Source of the DNA: Methanobacteriota archaeon
Lineage (GTDB): Archaea > Thermoplasmatota > Poseidoniia > Poseidoniales > Poseidoniaceae
Assembly (NCBI GenBank): GCA_011525095.1
Contig: WTIV01000131.1
Span: forward strand, 1-20,579
DNA: 20,579 bases
Reading direction: 5' to 3'
Below are positions 1 to 7,526 of the stretch, piece after piece. Every line of letters begins with the position of its first letter. Within the stretch, counting starts at the first letter, position 1. Below the pieces are notes generated by a model. The model was given only the letters and a program-made list of their open reading frames with translations. It searched no databases and was not told the origin of the DNA. A program made the translations under genes and the position numbers.

Positions 1-402
1 GTTGAAGCGATTGAAGTTCCTCACAGAGACGAATTATCTGATATGCATGCATATCTAATCAAGGCAGAAAAAACCCTGCTGTTCTTACCGGACCATGATA
101 CATGGCAAGAAACACTGCGAGGTCATGATTTGAGAGCTTGGTTGAATCATTTTGAAGTAGACATTGCTCTAATCGATGGTACCTTCTACAGTGCAGATGA
201 ACTCAAGCACCGTGACCAAAGCAAAGTTCCACATCCTCCTGTTGAGCAAACTCTCCAGATGTTAGGTGAGCGAAGAGAAGGAGATGGCGAAGTAGTATTC
301 ATTCACCTAAACCACACAAACCCTCTGTGTAGAGATGACACGCCAGTAACCGAATTAGGTTGGAAAGTTGGCAAGGAAGGAATGTCATTCAGCCTTGGTT
401 AG
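1..402 (+). CDS. PqqB-like metallo-beta-lactamase-fold protein, C-terminal part
   Basis: This is the 3' end of a gene that enters from the left edge. Frame 1 is open from base 1, with no stop before the internal Met at 43, so that Met is probably not the start. The visible 133 residues match the C-terminal half of the PqqB-like branch of the metallo-beta-lactamase superfamily. Visible family features are a VPHRDELSD stretch, LLFLPDHDTW, the metal-site-like IDGTFYS segment, and a final FIHLNHTNPL motif (family knowledge). PqqB-type proteins are hydrolase/oxygenase-like enzymes first known from PQQ synthesis. Many archaeal and bacterial relatives occur without PQQ genes and have no settled function, and no other pqq gene is visible here. 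The stop lies 18 bp inside the 3' end of the opposing symporter gene, a tail-to-tail overlap. The N-terminal half with the HxHxDH signature is outside the window. Confidence 0.72.
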   Translation, partial: VEAIEVPHRDELSDMHAYLIKAEKTLLFLPDHDTWQETLRGHDLRAWLNHFEVDIALIDGTFYSADELKHRDQSKVPHPPVEQTLQMLGERREGDGEVVFIHLNHTNPLCRDDTPVTELGWKVGKEGMSFSLG

Positions 403-2433
403 ATTGTAATCGGTAACTGTGGTATAGGTTACTGAAATCGTAATTTCTTCGCCTCCATCACCATTTAAGAAACTGCCAGTGTTCGCTTCTACGCTTACTG
501 TAAACGAGATTTGCCCATCATTCTTTTCAATTGTTAATGCGTTTAGAGCATTGGTTTGATTTTGATAGGAATCTGTTTGTGAGAACCCACTCCAAGTGCT
601 GACTCCTCCAAGGGCATTACTGCCACAGTCTTGTCCGGAGAAATTCACAAGATTGGATTCAGTAAATTCTACTGGCACATTTGACGCGTCATAAAGTGAA
701 TCTACACTATCACATTCTTGGGTGGTAGGGACTCCACCTTCGTTGGTTTCAGTATAATTGAGCACGAAAATGGCTTGAACCACATTAGCAGGAATTTCGA
801 AAGTGAAAGTATCAGAAGATTGATCATCAATTTCTATTGTTGTCTCATCGTATGAATAATCAAATTCAACTGAAAGGTTCCACATTGAATCCGGGTCTGG
901 AGATGATGAAGCCATCGAAGTTGGTGCATTGTTTGCGTAGTAGTATTCTACTGGAATAATCAAGACTAATATTCCAACTCCTAGAGTTGCCAACTTATCC
1001 CTTGATGGCAGCTTTTGAAGCCACGGGTCTTGGTTTTGTAGAACCATGACAAAATGAGCGATGAATGCGGCACCCATTCCTGGAACGGATTCGAATATGT
1101 GTACATTCAAACCTAGTAATCTCCATGTAATTACTGCAACAAGTGCCGCAGTCATCATGACCATGGAGTGCTGAGTCGATGGTTTGAATCCTGACATTCT
1201 AACGATAATTAGCGGGATGAACATTCCACCTAGGCCATAAACTGCTAGGACTACTAGAGAGAAAACAGAGTTGTTGCCAGTAAAGTATGCACCTAGAGAT
1301 AGGCACGTTGCAACGAATGCCATAACCATAGTCGTGATCTTGGTTTTCTTGTGATTAGTGGACCACTCAGGGAATAAATCATCGGTAATTGCAGCGGTGC
1401 ATGCCAGAACTTGAGAGTCAGCGGTAGACATAGTTGCAGCGAAAATTGAAGCAAGAATTAGACCAACCCAAAACGGACCTAATACGTCCATGGCGAGGAG
1501 CGGTAGTGCAAGTTCTGGGTCAAAACTGCCAGACTCAGGGAAGATTACCCTAGAGGCTAGACCAATGAAGATCATCAGTGCTAAGAAAGGTGTTTGCCAC
1601 ACGAAGAACCAGATGCATGCTTGCTTGCGGTCTTCTTCAGATTCAAGAGTCATAATTCTAGAAACAACCTGTGGTTGACCGGCTACTCCTAATCCTCCAA
1701 GGAAGAAAGCGAAAACCCACATGCTGAATCCTAGTTCTAAATCTGGAGGAGTTATCGAGGTCAATGCAGGGTCTATGCCGTTAAGTGATGAATGAAGTCC
1801 TGAGAACCATCCAACTTCAGACAATGCAACGTAGCAGAGCAATGTTGAACCGACAATCATTACACATGATTGGGCTGCATCTGTCCATATCGATGCACGA
1901 ATTCCACCAGCGTAGCAATATGCTACAACAAGGACGAATCCGATTATTATTCCAACCCACTCTGCCCAACCTAGCATTGCAAAGAGTGCCTTACCTCCGC
2001 TTGAGAGTTGAGCTCCAGCGTAAATTAGCAAGAATGCGACAGAACAAATTGCAGCCATTTTTGCTTCAGGTGCGCCTTTCACGTTAGCGACTAATGATGA
2101 TAGCGAGCGAATATTTCGCTCATTGCCTTCTTTCTGAATATACTTGTATAGCCATATCCATGCAACCAATTGTCCAATTGTTGAGATTATTGAAATCCAA
2201 ATTGCTGAGTAACCCATTAGCCACATGAATCCAATAAATCCGATGAACATGTAACCAGAGTTCCACGTTGAAACTGCTGATAGTGCTGCCAAAGCAGGGT
2301 GCATTCCTCTGCCTGCTACCAAATAATCGTCGGTTGTATCCTTCTTTACACGGATACTAGCCATTCCCACTCCTGCGAACAGGAGCATGAACACGAGAAA
2401 TGAGATAATTACCCAGATCTCTTCTGACATCAT
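385..2433 (-). CDS. Sodium/solute symporter (SSS family) with extra C-terminal extracytoplasmic domain
   Basis: This 682-residue membrane transporter belongs to the solute:sodium symporter family, nearest by eye to the PutP (proline) branch. It has about 13 hydrophobic segments between residues 6 and 498. The GGLGVAGQPQVVSRIM segment (246-261) and ATMSTADSQ (333-341) match conserved PutP stretches. The second includes the Ser-Thr pair (S336, T337) of the Na2 site. By eye, the position of PutP Asp55 is not acidic (W57), so the ion site may differ. After the last helix (about 482-500) comes an unusual tail of about 180 residues. It is Ser/Thr/Asn/Asp-rich, beta-strand-like, has only two Cys (C574, C603, a possible disulfide), and probably sits outside the cell. 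The substrate cannot be named. The ATG-ATG start follows a GAGGT ribosome site and lies 7 nt after the purP-type stop, so the two are probably co-transcribed. Its end overlaps the opposing PqqB-like gene by 18 bp. Confidence 0.85.
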   Translation of the reverse strand: MMSEEIWVIISFLVFMLLFAGVGMASIRVKKDTTDDYLVAGRGMHPALAALSAVSTWNSGYMFIGFIGFMWLMGYSAIWISIISTIGQLVAWIWLYKYIQKEGNERNIRSLSSLVANVKGAPEAKMAAICSVAFLLIYAGAQLSSGGKALFAMLGWAEWVGIIIGFVLVVAYCYAGGIRASIWTDAAQSCVMIVGSTLLCYVALSEVGWFSGLHSSLNGIDPALTSITPPDLELGFSMWVFAFFLGGLGVAGQPQVVSRIMTLESEEDRKQACIWFFVWQTPFLALMIFIGLASRVIFPESGSFDPELALPLLAMDVLGPFWVGLILASIFAATMSTADSQVLACTAAITDDLFPEWSTNHKKTKITTMVMAFVATCLSLGAYFTGNNSVFSLVVLAVYGLGGMFIPLIIVRMSGFKPSTQHSMVMMTAALVAVITWRLLGLNVHIFESVPGMGAAFIAHFVMVLQNQDPWLQKLPSRDKLATLGVGILVLIIPVEYYYANNAPTSMASSSPDPDSMWNLSVEFDYSYDETTIEIDDQSSDTFTFEIPANVVQAIFVLNYTETNEGGVPTTQECDSVDSLYDASNVPVEFTESNLVNFSGQDCGSNALGGVSTWSGFSQTDSYQNQTNALNALTIEKNDGQISFTVSVEANTGSFLNGDGGEEITISVTYTTVTDYNLTKAE

Positions 2434-2440
2434 ACCAACC

Positions 2441-3598
2441 TCAAGTCAAAACTTCGAGTAGTCGGTCTTGTTCTGCGGCTCTTCTTAGTTCCATAGCAAT
2501 TCTGCGACCGGAAGAAACTGGCTGGCGCCAGGTTGCATTTCCGTATGGATGTCCAACTGAAACGTGAACATTCGTTCCTCCACCCAAACGAGGTGCAACA
2601 TCATAGATTGAGTAATTCATATCCTTGTCGATGCATGTTTGAAGACAGAATGGACCAATTATACCTGGGTCGTAATGTTCCTTTGAAGCAGTGATGAATT
2701 TCTCACCAAGTTCGAATGCCTTCTCAAGAAGAGATTCTCTGATCGTTGCTGTGTTGTGACCAACAACTGTCATCTCTGGGATTTGTTGATGGGCAGGCAT
2801 GGTCATCTGCTGTGGAGCAGGGAGTCTGACGTGACCGTCAAGTGAAGACTCAAATCTCCAATCGACTCCAAGAAGTTCTAACTTAGGCATGTCTTCTTCA
2901 AGAGGGCTGTAAAAGAAATTTAAGTTAAACACAGGGCCTATGACGTATCTTTCGATTCTAGCACCATCAAGACTCTCTTGGTCGATTGTACCTTCTTTGA
3001 GTAATGTTTGTGATTTCTCTAGATATTCTTCGTAAGATGCACAGGTAAAGAAACCTCTCTCCAACTTCTTTTGAGCATGATGTAGTTTCACGATTACCAA
3101 GCAATCTATGTCTTGTGGGTCCTCGATTGCCTCAGGGTATGGAAGGCCTGCTTTGTCCAAAATCCAGTAATAGTCTTGGTCTTCTGTACGCTCTTCCATT
3201 CTCAGCATATTGCGTGAGCCAAACATAGGAACATGGAAGTTGTTCTCTACATCATCGATGCTGGAATAAGAGGTAAATGACCTGTTAGGGATGTAAATTA
3301 CGTTGCGCTTTCTCATTTCATCCTGCATAGATGGATTCATGACATCGTTGAAAGAATCCATGACAATCGCTTTGTCAACCATTCCTCTTCTTACTCTTCC
3401 AGAAACAGTTCGCTGAGTTTTGAAATATTCAGAATAAGTCTTGTCTCTGCCTTTCTGACAGTATGCGACGGTTGGGAATCCTTCCTCGATTGCACCATCA
3501 CAGATGTCGAGAGCAGAGTGACTTGCTGTCATGCCCACTCTTAGCTTGAGACGGTCGTAGTCTTCGATCATCCCTGCAATCTCATCTTTGCTAATCAT
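2441..3598 (-). CDS. purP: FAICAR synthetase-type ATP-grasp enzyme (PurP family)
   Basis: PurP makes FAICAR from AICAR, formate and ATP, the archaeal route for the ninth step of purine synthesis (family knowledge). The 385-residue product is near the usual length of about 360. The N-terminal SHSALDICDGAIEEGFPTVA stretch (from S26/H27/S28) is the PurP substrate-binding region. The ATP-grasp part shows GHNTATIRESLLEKAFELGE (280-299), GIIGPFCLQ (312-320) and DVAPRLGGGTN (333-343). One deviation is IPNRSF at 103-108, where many PurP proteins have IPHGSF. Archaea can also carry PurP-like paralogues of unproved activity, so this copy could be a paralogue and not the catalytic enzyme. An AGGAGAG ribosome site 7 nt before the ATG supports the start. 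It precedes the symporter gene by 7 nt and follows a coiled-coil gene after 46 nt. Confidence 0.85.
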   Translation of the reverse strand: MISKDEIAGMIEDYDRLKLRVGMTASHSALDICDGAIEEGFPTVAYCQKGRDKTYSEYFKTQRTVSGRVRRGMVDKAIVMDSFNDVMNPSMQDEMRKRNVIYIPNRSFTSYSSIDDVENNFHVPMFGSRNMLRMEERTEDQDYYWILDKAGLPYPEAIEDPQDIDCLVIVKLHHAQKKLERGFFTCASYEEYLEKSQTLLKEGTIDQESLDGARIERYVIGPVFNLNFFYSPLEEDMPKLELLGVDWRFESSLDGHVRLPAPQQMTMPAHQQIPEMTVVGHNTATIRESLLEKAFELGEKFITASKEHYDPGIIGPFCLQTCIDKDMNYSIYDVAPRLGGGTNVHVSVGHPYGNATWRQPVSSGRRIAMELRRAAEQDRLLEVLT

Positions 3599-3644
3599 CT
3601 TACAACTCTCCTGATACTACTGTCATACTCGATGGCTTTTGTAG

Positions 3645-4523
3645 TTAGTCAAAGCGTTGAAGTTGCATAAGTTCCTCAGTGGAAAGAGTATCTCCACTCA
3701 TTAACTTGGACATCAAATCTTGGACTTCGCCGCGTGCGCCACGCTGTGATTCTCCAGTTGCGGTTCCTTGCATCGCACGTAGAATATCTTGAATTGAATG
3801 TAGGCATCTTAGTGATACAATGTAGAAATGGTGCGCTTTGTCAGCCTCTTTCTTTGATTTTCTAAGTTCACGGTGAGCCTCTTCTGCGAGTTCTCTTTGT
3901 CTGTCAACCTCTTTGTTCCACTGTAGCATTAAGTCGTGTGCTTCTTGAGCGGCTTGTGCCGCTTTTTGGACTTCAACGTGAGCAGCCTCTTGTTCGACCA
4001 TTGCTTCTCTTAGCATCCCTCGAGCTTCTTTCAGATCGCCATTGGAGTCTTCAGATGCTTGCATTTCACGAATCTTTGCACGAATTTCTTTCATTCGCTT
4101 CATAACTTTCTTTTCGTTTTGACCTAGGTGCTTACCCATTTCCATTTCTCGGTCAAGTCTTTCAAATTCACGGCGTAGGGAATGAACAGTCACTTTCTTC
4201 TCACGGCGGCCTCTTGGGCCTGAATCTCTGTCGTCCTTCTCAGACCTCTCAGAATCTAGCATTGACTTTGCAGCCTTGACTTTCTTATTAGCTTCAGCAC
4301 GAATAGATTTCTTATCCCTTACTAATTCGTTCATTTGTTCACGAATTTCACGCTGTTGGCGGACATTTTGGATTAGTTCACGAACCTCTGCATTTAGTTC
4401 GTTTCTGATGACGGTATGTTCCTTTGTTCTAGAGTTCCAATCATCTCTGGTATTGCGATATTGAGTCGCTTTTTGATTGACCAGTTTGCGCTTTTCTTCC
4501 AAAGTATCCTTCAATTCTGCCAT
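3645..4523 (-). CDS. COG1340-type coiled-coil protein (copy A)
   Basis: This 292-residue, highly charged, almost entirely helical protein has long heptad-like Glu/Lys/Arg/Leu stretches and no signal peptide or membrane segment. It fits the archaeal COG1340 coiled-coil family, whose function is not established. Two family-like elements are visible. One is a central segment with ERLDREME, then an NEKKVMKRMKEIRAKI block. The other is a C-terminal DLMSKLMSGDTLSTEELMQLQ end, of the kind I recall from family members. Repeated Glu-Ala-Ala-His and Glu-Ala-His spacings also occur. The frame is open to an ATG at 4559, but an AGGTG ribosome site stands 8 nt before the ATG at 4523, and the upstream residues (YGSTRRTG) look non-coding, so 4523 is preferred. 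ATG 4529 is the alternative. It lies 90 nt after the Roadblock-like gene and is similar to copies B and D and to the C-terminal part of the TUTase fusion. Confidence 0.8.
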   Translation of the reverse strand: MAELKDTLEEKRKLVNQKATQYRNTRDDWNSRTKEHTVIRNELNAEVRELIQNVRQQREIREQMNELVRDKKSIRAEANKKVKAAKSMLDSERSEKDDRDSGPRGRREKKVTVHSLRREFERLDREMEMGKHLGQNEKKVMKRMKEIRAKIREMQASEDSNGDLKEARGMLREAMVEQEAAHVEVQKAAQAAQEAHDLMLQWNKEVDRQRELAEEAHRELRKSKKEADKAHHFYIVSLRCLHSIQDILRAMQGTATGESQRGARGEVQDLMSKLMSGDTLSTEELMQLQRFD

Positions 4524-4595
4524 TACCATCGCACCTGTTCGCCTTGTACTCCCGTACACTCAGCGAGTTTGCGACTTACCTATCCCATTTGAAGC

Positions 4596-4608
4596 CTCCC
4601 TACGGGAG
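4596..4608 (-). repeat. Small inverted repeat between two operon genes
   Basis: CTCCC-TAC-GGGAG (plus-strand reading) is a perfect 5-bp stem with a 3-nt loop. It starts 5 nt past the stop codon of the Roadblock-like gene. A run of five T (minus strand, 4621-4617) lies just before that stop. It could be an RNA processing or attenuation hairpin between the upstream gene run and coiled-coil copy A, or chance. No T-tract follows the hairpin, so it is not a convincing terminator. Confidence 0.25.
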
Positions 4609-4612
4609 ACTT

Positions 4613-4945
4613 TCACAAAAAGGGTGGAATTGCACTACATGCGGCCGACAATCTTTGTCTAGCCTTGCCTAAATTGCTACCGTTCGGGCACTGAATTACA
4701 ATGCAGTGGCCAGTGTCAATACGTGAGCAGATAACTGTTGAATGCTCACCGACAACAGTGATCATTTTATCATCTGATTGTAGATCTAATAACTCAATGA
4801 TTACCTTAGGTTTGAATTCGTTTGAAGTTCTCTCAACTGTGAATCCTTCTGGGTCAAGTAATGCTGCTGAAATGATGCATTCCTCATCAACAAGGTCGGC
4901 AATGATTCTGATTCCCACAATGCAAGTCAGGCGATGCCACTTCAA
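4613..4945 (-). CDS. Roadblock/LC7-like small protein (tentative)
   Basis: This protein of 110 residues has the size and order of elements of a Roadblock/LC7 (MglB-like) domain. There is a beta-strand plus DPEG turn (about 25-35, ALLDPEGFTVE), a helix, then a strand with GEHSTVICSRI (about 66-76), strand CIVIQCP (81-87), and a final helix opening with NGSNLGKARQRL (88-99). The last resembles the NLGLxRxxL end common in the family. Such domains usually dimerise and bind or regulate small Ras-like GTPases (family knowledge), but no GTPase gene is visible nearby. The start is TTG, 2 nt after the acetyltransferase stop. The only other plausible start is GTG at 4918, which would cut the first strand short. 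The close spacing suggests translational coupling to the GNAT gene. The family call is by eye and moderate only. Confidence 0.55.
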   Translation of the reverse strand: MKWHRLTCIVGIRIIADLVDEECIISAALLDPEGFTVERTSNEFKPKVIIELLDLQSDDKMITVVGEHSTVICSRIDTGHCIVIQCPNGSNLGKARQRLSAACSAIPPFL

Positions 4946-4947
4946 TA

Positions 4948-5442
4948 CTATTTGGATGAAATCTTACCTCGCATAACGTAACCAATACCTGCTTTGTAGT
5001 AGCCTTCTAAGGTTGAAACAATCTCTAAGCCTCTCCTTTTATAGAATTCAATTGCAAATTCATTATCTCCTCTAACCTCTAGTTGTATCTCGTTACGTCC
5101 GTCTGCAAGTGCTGCGTCGACAAGCAGTTCCCATGCTTGCGAACCAAATCCTATGCCTTTGTAATCAGAATCTATGGCAAAAGCCACTATTCTAACCCGG
5201 TTCTCTTTGAATTTATTACTCCACAATAGGCCACGAATCATGTTGTTAGAATCCAACAAAACGAGATTCCCCCTCCACTCTGGAATAGGAAGTGTTCTCA
5301 CGGATTCAGAAGCATATCTTTCTCCGGTTTGGTCTAGAAACAACTGTCGAATTATCTCAACACTTTCAGCATCAAGAGACTTTGGTGATGGGCCCAAACA
5401 CCAACGAGCGATTTTATCACTCGAATCAGAACCCATACGCAT
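4948..5442 (-). CDS. GNAT-family N-acetyltransferase
   Basis: This is an acetyl-CoA-dependent transferase of the GNAT fold, about 164 residues, normal for a single-domain member. Motif A is visible at about 83-108: strand VRIVAFAID, then the pyrophosphate loop YKGIGFGSQAW (Q/RxxGxG/A type) and its helix. Next come IQLEVRGDNEFAIEFYKRRG (motif B, about 119-138) and a closing GYVMRGK strand. The layout resembles RimI/Ard-like enzymes that acetylate protein N termini or lysines, but the substrate cannot be read from sequence. The frame also opens at a GTG (5445), which would overlap the upstream stop by 4 nt. The ATG at 5442 overlaps the TUTase-fusion TGA by one base (TGATG) and is preferred. Direct coupling to the RNA nucleotidyltransferase gene suggests a shared role, for example acetylating a partner protein or RNA-related substrate (inference). 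Confidence 0.82.
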   Translation of the reverse strand: MRMGSDSSDKIARWCLGPSPKSLDAESVEIIRQLFLDQTGERYASESVRTLPIPEWRGNLVLLDSNNMIRGLLWSNKFKENRVRIVAFAIDSDYKGIGFGSQAWELLVDAALADGRNEIQLEVRGDNEFAIEFYKRRGLEIVSTLEGYYKAGIGYVMRGKISSK

Positions 5443-7526
5443 CACTCTTTCTTTTTGAATTGACTTCTGGAGCCCCTGTGTGCACCTAAGTTACCCATTT
5501 TGCGCATTCCAGCCTTCTTGGAGCTGACCTTCCTGCTTCTCTTACTCGAGGATTCATTACCCATTCCAGACAATAATCCAGATATGTCTCCAAGGGTCAT
5601 AGGACCCGAATCTTCTTTCTTGTCTCTAGGTTTTTGGCCTCTGCGATTTCCTTTGCCACGGCCTCTTCCACGGTTTTGATTACCAGATTTTTTGCGCAAC
5701 CAAGCATCTAGACGTCCAGCTTCTCGACGCAGTTTGTGCATTTCCCCACGTCTCTTTCTCAAAGCTTTCTGAATATTGTGAACACGTCTGTCATAAGAAC
5801 CAACTTCCTTGGAGTTGATGTTTTTGTCTTTTAACATCGGTTCATCTTGGAGCAGTTTTGCCGTTGCATCATCATGCTTAGTCTCATAAATCTTCAACTT
5901 CTTGATTTCCTCTTTTTGTTCTTTTACCAACTCGATGAACCTGTGATGAAGTTCACTTGCTTCTCTAGCTTTACCGTGCATTGCTTGTAGTTCCATAAAC
6001 CAAGAAAACTGTTCTTTTTCTTTGGCTAGAGATGGTACTCTGTGTATGTCTAACTCCTCAGTGAGTCTGTTGTAAACTTTAGATAATTCATCCTCAATCA
6101 TGTGTATAGGGAGGATGATATCAGAGTTGATTTTGTCTCTTTTTAATTTGATTTCATCGATTTCTTTGTTTCTGGATTTTAGACCAGTGATAATCGCTTT
6201 GTGTTCCTTCCTCAGGTCTGAAGTTTCCTCAATAACTCCCCGCATTGCCTTAGCCATTCTAAGAGTTGACTGTCGCTCAGATTCTAAAGCGTCTATCAGC
6301 CTATCAACAGCATCCATTTCTGCTTTGGTTTTCTCCAACATGTTTCTAACCAAGTCGTCGTTTTTATCACGCAGATCGTGGAATATGTCAACCGGTTCCA
6401 TGCCTTTCAATCTATCAGCGTCGACGGTTTCGCAAATTTCCTTCCAAGTAGAACCGCCTCCGAACAACTCAGCAGCCCTGAGTAATTCATTTCTAATCCG
6501 TAATTCACCTTCTGCACGAACAACCCTGCACAGGTCATGGTCGGTCTCGAACGGGTCTTCAATCGCTAGGTGGTGCTCTCCCATCCTTCCTGGATTTTCC
6601 TTATCGCTGTTGTAAATATCTAGCGCTGTCGGATTTTCATTCATCCATCCCTTCTCATCCCTTGAGATGGGTTTACCATTTCGAATAGAAATCACCTCAT
6701 TTTCCCAGTCTTTCGTTGCATAATTTCTGAAAAATGACATTGTTAATTCTGCGATATTTTGTTGACTTGGTTGAGCAAGCGAAGCATCTTCATTCACTGA
6801 AATGTCAAATTCGTTTCCGTCTATCTCAATTATGGTTCTATTCTCTCCACTTTGCAGGTTTGGAATCACCTGTTGCTCTTGTAAGTGGTTGATTACAAGG
6901 ATTGACCATGCGTATGATGATAGCGTTCCATTTACCGAATCTGAAACATTTCTGTGTAAGGCCCAATGCTTAACAATAATTGCAAGATCCTTTACTCGCT
7001 TGTCTATTTTAGCATATGAAGATAGCAATTTAGTGTTGTACAATGCAAGTGAATTGTTAATTGAGATGTCAACATTTAGGCCACTTCTTGGGTCGATGAA
7101 CTTGACGATAGGTACCTTTGCCCTAGTAATTGTCTGTACTTTCTCCATGCCTTGACCCCTTAGCATTCCACCGATTCGTTTGATGGTTTTCTTTTCGTCA
7201 GCGTTCGGGATTTGTAAGCACAGGTCAAAATCGCCTCCCTTGAGTGAAAGTCCGCTCTCAGCGGACCCGAATGGAGAGAGTTTTGCACCCTCAAATTTTG
7301 AAGCAATGCTCTTCTCTAAGTGTTTTAGCAAACTATCTTTCCTCTTTTGCTCACTGTCATGAATTCTGTTGGAGGAAACAGTGTTCTCTAAAGGCTTGAT
7401 GAATCCAATCAAGGACTTTTCATCAGGAACTGGTATTTCACTACCTTCAGTAAGTTGCTTGTGTAGGTAGAATAATTTCGCTACATTATCCTCTGTCAAT
7501 CCAGTAATTTCGCAGACTTCGCTCAT
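5442..7526 (-). CDS. Cid1/TUTase-type terminal RNA nucleotidyltransferase fused to COG1340-like coiled coil
   Basis: This 694-residue fusion has four parts. Residues about 55-215 form a DNA-polymerase-beta-type nucleotidyltransferase of the non-canonical poly(A)/poly(U) polymerase class (Cid1, Trf4, GLD-2). They include FGSAESGLSLKGGDFDLCL with G86-S88 and catalytic D99 and D101, the third carboxylate D153 in NVDISINN, then NTKLLSSYAKID, VKHWALHRN and GTLSSYAW. Residues about 256-340 form the PAP-associated domain, with NIAELTMSFFRNYA, WENEVISIRNG and IEDPFETDHDLCR. All three catalytic acids are present, so it is probably active, adding NMPs to RNA 3' ends. Residues about 390-605 form a long coiled coil like the free COG1340-type neighbours. 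Residues 617-694 are basic and Gly/Arg/Lys-rich (RGRGRGKGNRRG), typical of RNA binding. The ATG overlaps the upstream coiled-coil stop by 4 nt. H330 lies where uridylyl enzymes carry His. Such enzymes are chiefly eukaryotic. Confidence 0.9.
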   Translation of the reverse strand: MSEVCEITGLTEDNVAKLFYLHKQLTEGSEIPVPDEKSLIGFIKPLENTVSSNRIHDSEQKRKDSLLKHLEKSIASKFEGAKLSPFGSAESGLSLKGGDFDLCLQIPNADEKKTIKRIGGMLRGQGMEKVQTITRAKVPIVKFIDPRSGLNVDISINNSLALYNTKLLSSYAKIDKRVKDLAIIVKHWALHRNVSDSVNGTLSSYAWSILVINHLQEQQVIPNLQSGENRTIIEIDGNEFDISVNEDASLAQPSQQNIAELTMSFFRNYATKDWENEVISIRNGKPISRDEKGWMNENPTALDIYNSDKENPGRMGEHHLAIEDPFETDHDLCRVVRAEGELRIRNELLRAAELFGGGSTWKEICETVDADRLKGMEPVDIFHDLRDKNDDLVRNMLEKTKAEMDAVDRLIDALESERQSTLRMAKAMRGVIEETSDLRKEHKAIITGLKSRNKEIDEIKLKRDKINSDIILPIHMIEDELSKVYNRLTEELDIHRVPSLAKEKEQFSWFMELQAMHGKAREASELHHRFIELVKEQKEEIKKLKIYETKHDDATAKLLQDEPMLKDKNINSKEVGSYDRRVHNIQKALRKRRGEMHKLRREAGRLDAWLRKKSGNQNRGRGRGKGNRRGQKPRDKKEDSGPMTLGDISGLLSGMGNESSSKRSRKVSSKKAGMRKMGNLGAHRGSRSQFKKKE

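Noticed and set aside
6100..6615. Plus-strand open frame of 171 codons inside the TUTase fusion gene
   Set aside because: Antisense to a gene with clear domains; its Ser/Leu-rich composition is the mirror of Glu/Lys coiled-coil codons.
5442..7526. Reading the TUTase fusion as recent transfer from a eukaryote
   Set aside because: Codon and base use look like the neighbours, there is no intron-like interruption, and it is embedded in overlapping archaeal-type genes; a tree would be needed to reopen this.
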